Shown here: positions 13,501 to 23,713 of the stretch, piece after piece
How the letters are laid out: every line of letters starts with the position of its first letter
Numbering within the stretch: position 1 is the stretch's first letter
NCBI GenBank assembly: GCA_037783415.1
Contig: JAZGTN010000089.1
Coordinates: 3,472,001-3,536,000 of the forward strand
Length of the DNA: 64,000 nt
From: Leptasterias polaris
Lineage: Eukaryota; Echinodermata; Asteroidea; Forcipulatida; Asteriidae
Reading direction: 5' to 3'
Translations under genes and position numbers: made by a program
The notes under the pieces: model-generated
What the model saw: only the letters and a program-made list of their open reading frames with translations
Databases searched by the model: none
Told to the model about the DNA's origin: nothing

Positions 13501-16500
13501 TTCATTTCTCTCAGCTTCATACATTTATCAAGTGATTTTCCTAGCCACACAAAAAACACGTAAAAAAGATACAATCTGAAAGGTGTTTTGGTAATACCGG
13601 TAATGGAACCGTTGTTTAGGCCGCCATCGCTGAAGTCAGAAAATAGAAACGGCATGCGCAATACTTGCTGCGCACAACTCTCAGCCTACTGTTAGGTCTA
13701 CATTGACCTAAGTGAGGGCGCTGTTTTGGATTGTGGTGTCATATGCAAGGGTCTAAAAGACTTACTACAAAAACGCACTCTTAAACGATATTTTAGGCCT
13801 CTCATTACCCAGTTCTTTTGACATAACCAACCAATGGTGACTGAATTGTTTCTTTGACCACACAAACTTTTGTATCACCCTGAAGATTTTATTTTCAAAC
13901 AAAAAAGTAATAACAAATGTCAGGTTGAAATTCCTTTCATATAATCCAATTATAAAGAATTTCCGAGTTTGACCACCAAAACTTGGAAATATGAGTTTGT
14001 TTGCATTGTCATTACTTGGTTCATATAACTTAATGGATGAGCAGTTAATCTGCCTCAGGCAGTCAGCAGCAATAGTGGCTTGTTCATGATCCAATTAAAA
14101 TTTTAGGGTCCACAATTTGGAAAAAGGAATTACATTGAGTTAACAGGTGTGAGTTGGCAAGGCTGAAAAGAATGTATTATTCTAGCCTATTTCTTTAATG
14201 GGAAAAATGGGGAAAATGATAGCCCAATAGAAACTTACCCTGGGGTACAATAACAGCTTCTACAGGCTCCACTCTTCCCTCACCATGTTTACCCAATCCT
14301 TTTCTGAAGAAAAAAAAAGACCAAGATTGAGAAAGATTCAGACCAGAACAAAACTGTCTTAGTAACAAAGTGTGCAAAGTGAAAAAACAAAAACTGATAA
14401 ACCATATGTGTGCCATCAGCATGTATCCCACATCCCTCAAAGGGTTTCACGCCCAAAAGGAAAGTTCCCATCTGACCAGTGGAGGGTAGCCACTTACCCA
14501 GGAGAACCATTTCCATCTACAGGGACTCTAACAAATCCCAAGGAACCCAACAACTAGAATCCATCAGCATGTAACCCACATCCCCCAAAGGGGCTTACGC
14601 CCAAAGGGGGAATTCCCATCTGACCAGTGGAGGGTAATCAACACTCAACACTCACCCAAACTCATAACCCATGAGTGCCATTAGCTTGGACCCAATGCCC
14701 CTGGTGTGAGCCTCCCATTCACCAAGAGGAACCCCATCCCCAGATGGCCTCCACACTACACTGGGTGACTCCTCCCCAAGTGTTGGCGTGTCCTGTCTGG
14801 AAGAACTTGTAGATGGGACGTCGAGCTCTTCATCTGAGTCATCTTCACTGGAAGATGAGAGGGGAGGGGATGGGTCATCTCTCTGCTCTGGAGACAAATC
14901 AGTAATATTAGTTTAATTAATAATTTAAAGGCAAAGTATGCCTTAGGTTTTTGGAACCCTTCGATTGTTTCAATCCTAGACCATGTTACCTTTGTTTACG
15001 AAACAGTGACCTTGTACATTCTAATGCATTTCCTGACGGGCAAGATACTACACAGGCCATTTGGGAAAATTTAAATTTTGTGTCATAATTTTCACATAAA
15101 TTCAAAATTTACAAAAGTAACAGCTGTACAGCTTTTGAGATGTCCCCCCTTTCTCATATCAAAAGTTGAGAAAAATCAGACAGTGCAATCTCCATAAAAC
15201 ATAAGATTTAGCGTATTCTTTCATTGAGCTGCGTACAAACTGTGCCTGCAGGAAGTCCAGGCTCTGTGGCTCTTTTGGAAACATGTGATGTCACAGGTCA
15301 CATGGTCTATATAAATGTAGATATATACAATAAAACTAACCTGTGATACTTTCATACATTGTTGTATAGGTAAAAACCCAAATAATATTAATAACAATAG
15401 TTTAAAAACCACATCGTAGAAGTAATTTCTTATAATTTAAAAAGAAAATTGCAAAATGAACTTCACGTAGTCATCTTTGGTATTACCTGATGGCAGTACA
15501 CTTTCTACATCGAGTGTTGCTGTAGTACCGTATGACTCATATTGCACAGTTACTTGGTGTTTATCTTCATCTATATGTTGAATGGAGGCGGGGTACCAGA
15601 CTCCATCATTGTATCGACCCAGACAAGGTGCTTCAAGCTTTAATAAACTAAACAAAGAAATCAAACATTAGGCTGTGTCTGAATCGAGTGACTACGGCAT
15701 TGGCTAAGCCATCGGCTGCAGAGGAAACGTTAAAAAAATAGACAATTTCAGAGATCTGGCCTTAGCCACAGCCATAGCTAGCAAAATCCACAGCCAAGAC
15801 TATCAAGACACAGCCCAACAATTTATCCAAAAACACTTTATGGCTGATACGTTATGTATCACCACAGCACCACAAACTTTCAACAAAATTTAAAGTACAT
15901 TTATTCAAATAGCAAGAAAAACATTGATGATTGAACAGTGTTTCTTTGGTACTACATTTCACATAAAAAAGGGTGAGTTACAGTCCAGTACAGTAGCTAA
16001 ACAGGCTTTTTGAAAAATATGCACCAAAAGAGTTTACAATAAACTATTGTCCTATTTATAAAACTAAAGTTTGAATGGGCATGATAATTGGTCCTCAGAA
16101 AAAAGTAGGTAAATTTTATCAAGTACAAGGGGTAACTTACATGTGTACATGGTGTAGGTTTAATAGACACTTCGGGCTATTTAATCACAATTTTTCAAAT
16201 TTTTCCCAAGACAAAACAAACACAAATGGAAATCATACTAAAGTAGGAAAAATGTCATGCCTGTTTGAAAATGGCAGTTTTGCGAAATGACTAAAATTAT
16301 TTCCACTGAAGGAGAAAAAGACTTAACATTTTTGCAAGTGATTTTCTTCCTTCTGCAATACTTACCTAAAGTCTGGCTCTTTAAAAGAATGTAACTCAGA
16401 AAGTTTGACTATATATCCGTGAGAAAATCTGGACAGGCAAAATAAGAAGAATATTTGTATCATGTAATAAATCAATATTATGGGATAAAATAATAAAAAT

Positions 16501-19500
16501 AATAATAACTAGTTCTTATATAGCGCATTTCACAATAACGCATCAATGCGCACATTAGTGTCCTGGTCATTGGGCCAATAACATTCCTTTAATCTTTCTC
16601 AGCTCCCTGGGGAGTATACAGCCCTGGGCTGCGGTGGCGTTCCGAAGGCTTTTTCAAACACAATATCAACCTCTACCCTTGCAGGTACCCATTTATACCC
16701 CTGGGTGAAGAGAAGCAATTATAGCAACGTGTCTTGCTCAAGGACACAAGCGTCGAGACCGGGACTCGAACCCACACCCCGAAGACTAAGCAACCAGAAC
16801 TTGAATCAGATGCTCTAAACCAATCGGCCATGACACCCTGAGTAACGATACAACCCTAAGTTCATATACATGATTGAAAATGATAAGGAAAACTAAATAA
16901 GATGTGTAGTCTAAAAACGACCTGGAATTACAAAGAGGCCACGGAAGCCATGGCCTCTATTCTTGGCCTTGGTGGCCCTTCAAAGGTTCACACAAGACTT
17001 TAAGATTTTTCATACAAATGACCTTTGCTCTTTCAAAGACGCAAAGTCCAGGCCTGCTGAAAGCCAACTTTTAATCAATATGACACCATTAGTGTCCCAA
17101 GAAATATTTACATCCAGAACACCAAGAAGTGCAAGAAAGTTCACACAGATTTTATTATTGCTATTTGGAAAATCGAAATAAAATGCACTGTATTACAAAT
17201 TGCCCTTATTCAATCATGTTCTGCTGCTGGATTAGAAACAGACTCCTGTGAATTCTTCAAAGTGAACATTTTTAAGACTAGCTTTACCCAAGAGGCAACA
17301 CATCTTCCCAGCAAAGTGACTATTATTTGCACAAAGTGTAAATTTTGCAACATACCTACAATCTTCTGTTGAGAATCGACATGAACCTTCGAGATAGTAT
17401 GGACAAGGTTTCATCGATAGGGAGGTGGGATTACAGAATACAACCCTCAGAGAAGCCTGATGAACAAAAAGATCATAATCATAAATCAAGTTCACACACA
17501 AAATTACAATCATTGGAAAAACTGCTAAGGTAATGGATGCAAAGCAACTCCGTTATATTGTGTTTCTTATCATAAAATTGGTTTGCGGTGACACCATGGG
17601 CCTCCATGGTTACACCATGTATTACAATCTACTTTGTTGTTTAGATCTTTTGAAGGGTGACAGAAGACAGAGGGTAATCAGTGAAGTAGGATGGTCAGGT
17701 TGCGTGCCAAAACCCAACCTAGCCTAACTATCTAACTATCCCAACGTCTGAGAGTTTGTGTTTTTGCCCCACCAATTAATGATAACCAATATTGACTGTA
17801 TTGAATTCTGATTAATCTTCTATTGGCTAGAGCCTGGTCAAGACTTGCTTGACTCGCTATAGTTGGTTAAATCATGCTGTAAGAGGGCGTGCTATCACGA
17901 TTTATTACGAGTGCGTACACTATCCACTATCGATCACTGACGTCTTGGGCCAAGACTAGATTAAGGCTTGCATTTAGAACTGCTTTTTGGCACAGGCTCA
18001 AGCCACAGGCTCAGTTGAAGCTTCATGCAAAATCACATGCTCCAAAATTGATAGTAGAGCCAGCACCGGTGCTGGAGACAAAGATGAGGTTTAGAAGGCC
18101 CTCAGTAAGCTTAATTATATTTATCTCACAGTACTGAAATTGGGTCTCCTTCAATGGTACTGAATAATTATTTGAAGTTTCAGAAAACTGCCACTGGTAC
18201 CTCTTCACCATCGACCCTCGGCTCCACACACATTACAACAGCGTTGTGTCTCTGCCTCCCTCCCCACTCCTCCACATAATCGACACTGCACTTAGTCCCT
18301 GATATGTCATCCTCCTCATCTCCTTCTCCCATCTCCTCCGTCCCTGTTTCATCTTGAATTCTAGTGGAGATAGACTTGGATGAAGTGGCCACAGATGCAT
18401 TGGAGTTGGAAGGACGGCTTACATTATCTTCTTCAGCAATAGCTGCCTGCATTGGAACAATTCAAAACAACTTATTTGCAGGAATTTCATCTTTGAGAAA
18501 AAAGGGAATTAATTTGTCATCTGACCAAGCACAAGCAGTGCTTTCAATTGAACAACATAACACTTCGACCCCATTGAGCATGTGTCCATACTCATATGCA
18601 TTATAAACCTTTCTATTGTAACGTCACAGCCCAAGTTTTGGCCAACCAAGGTTGGAAAACTATGGGAAGCCATAACTGCAAATCAAAAACTGATAGACAT
18701 AGTTTGTAGCAATGTTACACAAATATTCAAAAATAGTGTTGAATTTGTTGGAAACAAATCAACCAACCATGGAAGGTATTTCCGTTCATGAATCTTTACA
18801 GAAAATGTTGAATTTGGTCACAACATTTTTTAACACGGTTGAATTTTTTGCTAACATTCGGCCGTCCATGCCAACCGGCGCACTTTGTTTAACCAACAAT
18901 TGAAAGGTCTATAGTTAGTTGATAAAGTTCAACCAATTTTTAACAACAGCCAAAGGTTCTTAATTAGTCTGAGCCTAACCACCTCACTAAGGTTGTCACA
19001 TAGATGGACACATACATCTCTGCCTATGTAGCGTGTCATGGCCGAGTGGTTTAGATCATCGGATTCAAGTTCTGGCGGTTTAGTCATCGGGGTGTGGGTT
19101 CGAGTCCCGGTCGTGACGCTTGTGTCCTTGAGCAAGACACTTCGCTATAATTGCTTCTCTTCACCCAGGGGTAAAATGGGTACCTGCGAGGGTAGAGGTT
19201 GATATTGTGTTTGAAAAAGCCTTCGGAGCGCCACCACGGCAGCTCGGGCTGTATACTCCCCAGGGAGCTGAGAAAGATTAAAGGAATGTTATTGGCCCAA
19301 TGACCAGGGCACTAATGTAAAGCGCATTGAGACGTTATTGTGAAATGCGCTATATAAGAACTGGTTATTATTATTATTATTATTATTATCAATCATTCGA
19401 ACCAGTATAAAAAGCCCCATAGAAAACTATGGATCCTTATATTTGCAGCTCATTTCAATACTGTATCATTATTATTGTTATTATTTTTTATTCGGCCAAA

Positions 19501-22500
19501 ATATGCAACAATCAAACAGACATACATGAGAGTGAACGGATAATTCAATATAGAATAGGATAGGTAACATGATGTCTAGTTTATAAATTAATGAATTAAT
19601 GAATGGATTTAAAAAGCAAAAATTGAAAGGCCAAGTAACATAAAAATAAAGCAGCCATTGAACACGGGCTAATAATTAAAGGCAACATTAATCGTAAAGG
19701 CCAGAAAGAAACATCACAAAACAAACAATTCATTCTAAGATGGCCAGGATTAATAAAAGCAAACCTAATCACTATGACTCGAGAGTCAGACTTTTGGGAG
19801 TAAATGCATGAATCTGATCGGTCAATGCATTTAGAGACGGAGCTTCATGGATCAGTCTAATCAGGGCCTATTTCCATAGTGCTGCTTACCACAGAATTCT
19901 GAGCTTACAGTGTCCTGTAAAGCGCATGTTTGTATGGGCCGTAAGCCAGTGAATCCATCCCTCCCGGATCTCCCGGGAGTCTCCCGGATTTGAGTGTATA
20001 CTCCCGGTCTCCCAGATCAGACAAAAAATCATTAAAAAACCAAATAGTGTTTATCAAGATAATTCTTATAAATACAAAATTTCACATTAAAATGGCGACG
20101 TTCGTTTTGTTACCGAACGGTCGCCGATATCGCAATCGTTCGTTTTTGCCGTACGGTTGCCGATATTGCAATATGAACTACTACTGGAGAAGAAATATCT
20201 GTATCAAACAAATGTCTGCCCAGTCCATCCGAGCCAGTCAATGTAACTCCCTCTACCGGTGATGACGGCGTCAGGTGAATTTTGTTGCAAGAGAAAGACC
20301 TCCAGGATTGAGGCGTCGGAAGGTTGGAATGTCTGCTTAAGCACATAATTCCATGCTAAGCACGGCTATGAAATTGGGCTGTGATGTTAACTTTTATAGA
20401 TTGTGTTGTAGTAGTAGTAACAGTCTGTGCCCAAACCATAATAGACCCCTCACACAGTCCCCTCACTGAGATCAATGAAGAGCTATCATTAGCTGAAAGT
20501 AGTGTGCAGCCTGTACACCGTTCAATGGGAGACTTTAGAACGATAGGTGACAGCCATAGAAATAGAACCCGGAGAACGCTGAGCTGGACCGCCCTCTGTG
20601 TCGTCTGTGGACGCGGCGTATCGATACCACGCGACACGCGTGTATGGCAAAATGATCATCACGTGACACGCGTGTATGGCAAAATGGCAACGCACAGAGA
20701 CCGTTTCTACGTGTTTTCATTGGTCAATGTTCATGACGTCTACTGTATGGCAAAATATTATCACTGGCTTAATGCTAATTTTGCCATACACGCGTAAAAA
20801 AAATGGCGTACGCGCGTCCATAAAAATGGTCTCACAACGAAATCGCACGCACAATGATGCACTCAGCGTTCTCCTGGTTCTATTTCTATGGTGACAGCAG
20901 ACTTACCAGGTAAATTTCCATTGTTTACGTAGTTCTGAGCATGCGCACATTACCCAGAACAATGGATTTACCTGGTAAGTCTGCTGCCACCTAGCGTCTC
21001 AAAAGTCCCCCATTGTTTGACATCAAAGATAGCAGCCAGAGCAAGGGGTCTACTGTACTGAATGACCATGGCCCATTTTCATAGAGCTGCTTAAGCAAAA
21101 AATATCGCTTAACAATTTTCTGCTAAGCAGAAATGAGCAGGATACCAGTCACAAATTGTACATGTGACATGGTAGTTTGGCTGGTAACCTTATTTTGGTA
21201 AGCATAATTTTGTTGTGCTGAGCTACCTTTTGTGCTTAAACAGCTCTATGAAATTGAACCCAGCTTTGAGTTGAGGAGCTCATACCTGAAATGCAGCAAA
21301 CTCTTCATCAAATTTATCTGAAGACGCATTTTTTCTTGAGGGTGGATCACACAACAGAACTTCAGATGCAGATGACCCCGAGGTCGTTGACTCTGTTGCC
21401 GTGTCAACTAAGCTCAAAAGTCTGCTCTTTTTAAGTGACAAGAGACTATCTGAAAAAGAATGATTTTGGTTTACGACAATTTTCAAAAATAATTATATGG
21501 ATGGTTTATGAAGAGGATCCCTTCAAAAACAAAATTTGTGACTTTCACCCAATTTTCAAAGATGAGATTTTTGTAGTTATCATAACAATTAATAATGTTC
21601 TCTCAAATTTAATAATTTGTCTTTTCCAGTCAGTAGAGAGACTAGATGGTGACATGAAAAATAATCAATTTTTTTTGTGCTTTCACGGCTCTTATTACGG
21701 TAAATGCCAAACACTGTCTGGCTTTATGGGTCTGAAACGTTACAGATCATTGACATTTATTGACAATCATATTATCTAGACCTAGTAATTATATATACAC
21801 AGGTAAATAATGTGGTAAGCAAAATTTATTATTACATTGTATTTTTTTTTTCCTTCAGCAGCTGTGCAAAATTTGGGCATGGGTGAACAAGAATTTATAT
21901 CAGTCATCGTGGGTTTCAGCTTGGCCCGCCTTGTTGGGCTGTTATGGCACTCATTCAACATCGGACTTATCATAGTCGCCAATGGGAGAAATTCACAATC
22001 AAAGTGGTACGACTTCCTTGTACATTGAAAACTTAGCGTTTTAGACATGTAGGACTATAGACATTTCTATTGCAACGTCACAGCCCGAGTTTTTGCCAAC
22101 CGAGGCTGGAAAACTATGGAAAGCCAGAACTGCAAATCCAAAACAGATAGGTATAGTTTGTAGCAATGTTACACAAATATTCAAAAATAATGTTGAATTT
22201 GTTGGAAACAAATCAACCAATCATGGAAGGTATTTCAGTTCATGAATCTTTACAGAAAATGTTGAATTTGGTCACAATATTTGTTAACACGATTGAATGT
22301 TTTGCTAACAATCGGCCGGCCATGCCAACCGGCGTGGTTTGTTTATCAACAATGGAAAGGTCTATAGATGGTGGGCTGTAATGGCGACTGTGATAAAAGT
22401 AAAGACCGATGTTAAAAGAGAGCCATAACAGCCCAACAAGGTGGGCTTGTTTCAGCTACTGCTACTGAAACTATAAGGTTGATGATTGTCCCTCATAGTA

Positions 22501-23332
22501 CCTCATTGCATCCTACTATTCCTACCTTGAGTGAGTTGAATTACTTCTTGTAGATCTTCCCTGAGTTGAAGTAACTCAGTCTGTCCCTCACTCCCTGCAC
22601 TCAGTAAAACCACCTCCACTTGTTGCAGCTAGAATAGATTTGTAAACAAAAAAACAGGCTAGAAGTGTAGATGATTTATAAAATATCGTCTGTCACTTTA
22701 GCTGGTTTTTCTGCCCAAAATGCTGCTGATTCAACAGTTTAGTTATACTCAGTAAGTTATACTCAGTAGTTATACTCAGTTTAGTTAAACAACAAACTCA
22801 GTAAGTTTATATTTTAATCGTAGACTATAACTTATAGTCTACGATTAAAATATAAACTTACTGAGTTTGTTGTTTTGCTTTTGTTTGAAATTGTTTGTTT
22901 GATGTTTGATGTTTTTTTATTTTTAGTTTTTGTTTTTTGGGGTTTTTGTTTTTTTGGGGGGGGGGGTTATTTTGAGAAGTTTTGGGAGTGAGAAGCAAGT
23001 CTTTCCAGTTGTGCATGAACATTGCCGCTCTTACTCTGTGGTACTCCAAGAACTACGAGGTCCATACGATAGCGGAAGAACCTCATAGTCATAGTCATAG
23101 TTAAAGGCACTGAACATGTTTGGTAATTATCAAAGACCAGTATTGTCACTCGGTGTATCCCAACATATGTATAAAATCATTTGATAAATCATTTGATAAT
23201 CAAATTGATTGATGAATGAAGAAGAACACCGATACATAGAGGCAATATATCTACTGTCAAAATGAAAAATATTGTGTTATATACCTGCTGCTTGTAAGTG
23301 ACAATAGCTGCTTGCAGATTTTCTTCATCCAT
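10518..23332 (-). CDS. ZGPAT: ZGPAT: CCCH zinc finger and G-patch domain protein, complete, 13 exons
   Basis: Nuclear DNA/RNA-binding regulator; vertebrate ZGPAT is a transcriptional repressor and splicing-linked G-patch protein. Exons in coding order: 23332-23285, 22628-22526, 21449-21286, 18446-18201, 17456-17356, 16428-16366, 15647-15487, 14887-14656, 14303-14239, 13540-13361, 12381-12272, 12038-11959, 10656-10518. They sum to 563 codons plus stop (human 531) with every phase consistent. Landmarks: N-terminus MDEENLQAAIVTYKQQ; SGTKCSVDY (about residue 160); CCCH finger CX7CX6CX3H split over two exons (about 203-226); Tudor-like block APCLGRYNDGVWYPASI (about 260); acidic Ser-rich linker; G-patch HTRGIGSKLMALMGYEFG/KGLGKHGEGRVEP (about 355-396); NVFDFLNKKL; coiled coil; C-terminus HKKLTIF. 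The start at 23332 faces the THAP gene, so a shared promoter is likely. Introns carry SINEs, a MITE and hairpins. Exons 11-12 are less conserved and least certain. Confidence 0.92.
11590..11937. mobile_element. TTAA-flanked MITE, copy 2
   Basis: It is bounded by TTAA at 11590-11593 and 11934-11937. Its TIRs are AGGGTGTGTACAACATTGGTAA and the complement TTACCAATGTTGTACACACCCT, 22 bp and matching throughout. Relative to the copies at 49783 and 53860 it is in reverse orientation. It lies just beyond the exon 12/13 intron edge of ZGPAT. Confidence 0.8.
12506..12800 (+). mobile_element. tRNA-derived SINE (body type II)
   Basis: The head GTGTCATGGCCGAGCGGTCA (A box) and GGGTTCGAGTCCCGG (B box, near 12570) match the other SINEs. 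The body is unrelated to type I: it carries GATGGGGCATAAAGCCGTTA and GAACCCAGTGAACTCATTTA. The 3' limit is approximate. It lies in a ZGPAT intron. Confidence 0.7.
14412..14640. repeat. Diverged direct duplication in a ZGPAT intron
   Basis: Two copies of a roughly 85-bp unit (CATCAGCATGTA.CCCACATC ... CCCATCTGACCAGTGGAGGG) start near 14415 and 14564. The second abuts the donor side of the G-patch exon at 14656. Confidence 0.6.
16492..16838 (-). mobile_element. tRNA-derived SINE (body type I), minus strand
   Basis: Read on the minus strand it begins GGTGTCATGGCCGATTGGTT and has the B box GGGTTCGAGTCCCGG (complement near 16755-16770). It ends in the body tail that includes GCGCTATATAAGAACTAGTT and an ATT-repeat 3' end. 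It is the same family as 5425-5746 and 19031-19390, and lies in a ZGPAT intron in the sense of that gene. Confidence 0.85.
18608..18915. repeat. Dispersed repeat, copy 1 of a pair in ZGPAT introns
   Basis: About 300 bp, starting near TTCTATTGTAACGTCACAGC, is repeated with roughly 10% differences in the same orientation at 22062-22369. Shared blocks include GTAGCAATGTTACACAAATA and GAATCTTTACAGAAAATGTT. There are no clear terminal repeats or coding frame. Confidence 0.75.
19031..19390 (+). mobile_element. tRNA-derived SINE (body type I), best-preserved copy
   Basis: It has an intact A box (GTGTCATGGCCGAGTGGTTT), B box (GGGTTCGAGTCCCGG) and full body, and ends in a long (ATT)n tail (about 19365-19390). 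This copy defines the head-to-tail extent of the family, about 345 bp. It is opposite in sense to ZGPAT. Confidence 0.9.
20430..21055. repeat. Composite inverted-repeat element
   Basis: Nested inverted repeats are present. Arms at about 20549-20584 and 20862-20895 share CATAGAAATAGAACC.GGAGAACGC. A second pair at about 20897-20927 and 20960-20990 shares CAGCAGACTTACCAGGTAAA. The motif ACACGCGTGTATGGCAAAAT occurs twice near 20634-20686 and inverted at 20777-20798. It is AT-poor and CpG-rich relative to its surroundings. It looks like a foldback-type element inside a ZGPAT intron. Confidence 0.55.
21069..21261. mobile_element. Short MITE with 28-bp TIRs
   Basis: The left end GGCCCATTTTCATAGAGCTG pairs with the complement of the right end, which contains CAGCTCTATGAAATTGAACCC. 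AGCAGAAAT-rich interior fragments of the same family appear near 20340-20380 and 31150-31210. Confidence 0.6.
22062..22369. repeat. Dispersed repeat, copy 2 of a pair in ZGPAT introns
   Basis: This is the second copy of the unit at 18608-18915, same orientation, lying between ZGPAT exons 2 and 3. Confidence 0.75.
22788..22874. repeat. Near-perfect 43-bp palindrome
   Basis: The left arm runs AAACAACAAACTCAGTAAG...GACTATAA and is exactly complemented after a single central base (22831) by TTATAGTC...CTTACTGAGTTTGTTG. It is preceded by three imperfect TTATACTCAGT units (22742-22780). It lies in ZGPAT intron 1. Confidence 0.9.
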
Positions 23333-23713
23333 GATTTTAACGCCTAATAATAATGTTCTCTATTCGATCATCTATTGTCTAAAATCGAAGTTCTTCGATG
23401 TCTGATTTATTGCCCGAACAGAAAATAACGTTACCCATGATTACAGTCTGGTTCCCATTCCAACTTATTATTGAATTGCTGCGACGTTCGTCTGGTAACC
23501 CGTGCTGATATTAGTCTTGATTCAATACTGCGTTTTATGTTTTTGACATGTGATCCGTCGCCGTCACATCGCTGCACGCTCACGAGGGGGCGCTACACAT
23601 TGTGTTAGTACCAACATTCAAACTCTAAAAGTCAATCACTGTCGCACAGTTTCAGGCCTAAATTAATCGTTTTTACGTTTAGTGCACGTGACAAAGAAGA
23701 CGAGGCTTCCAAT
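23333..23713. promoter_or_regulatory. Probable bidirectional promoter between ZGPAT and the THAP gene
   Basis: Only 381 bp separate the two divergent start codons. The interval has local CpG enrichment (CGTCGCCGTCACATCGCTGC near 23557) and no TATA box at a suitable place. A head-to-head pair this close normally shares a promoter. That is inference from spacing. Confidence 0.5.

Noticed and set aside
20381..20797. 138-codon open frame
   Set aside because: Lies entirely over the composite inverted-repeat element, whose CpG-rich arms are open on both strands.
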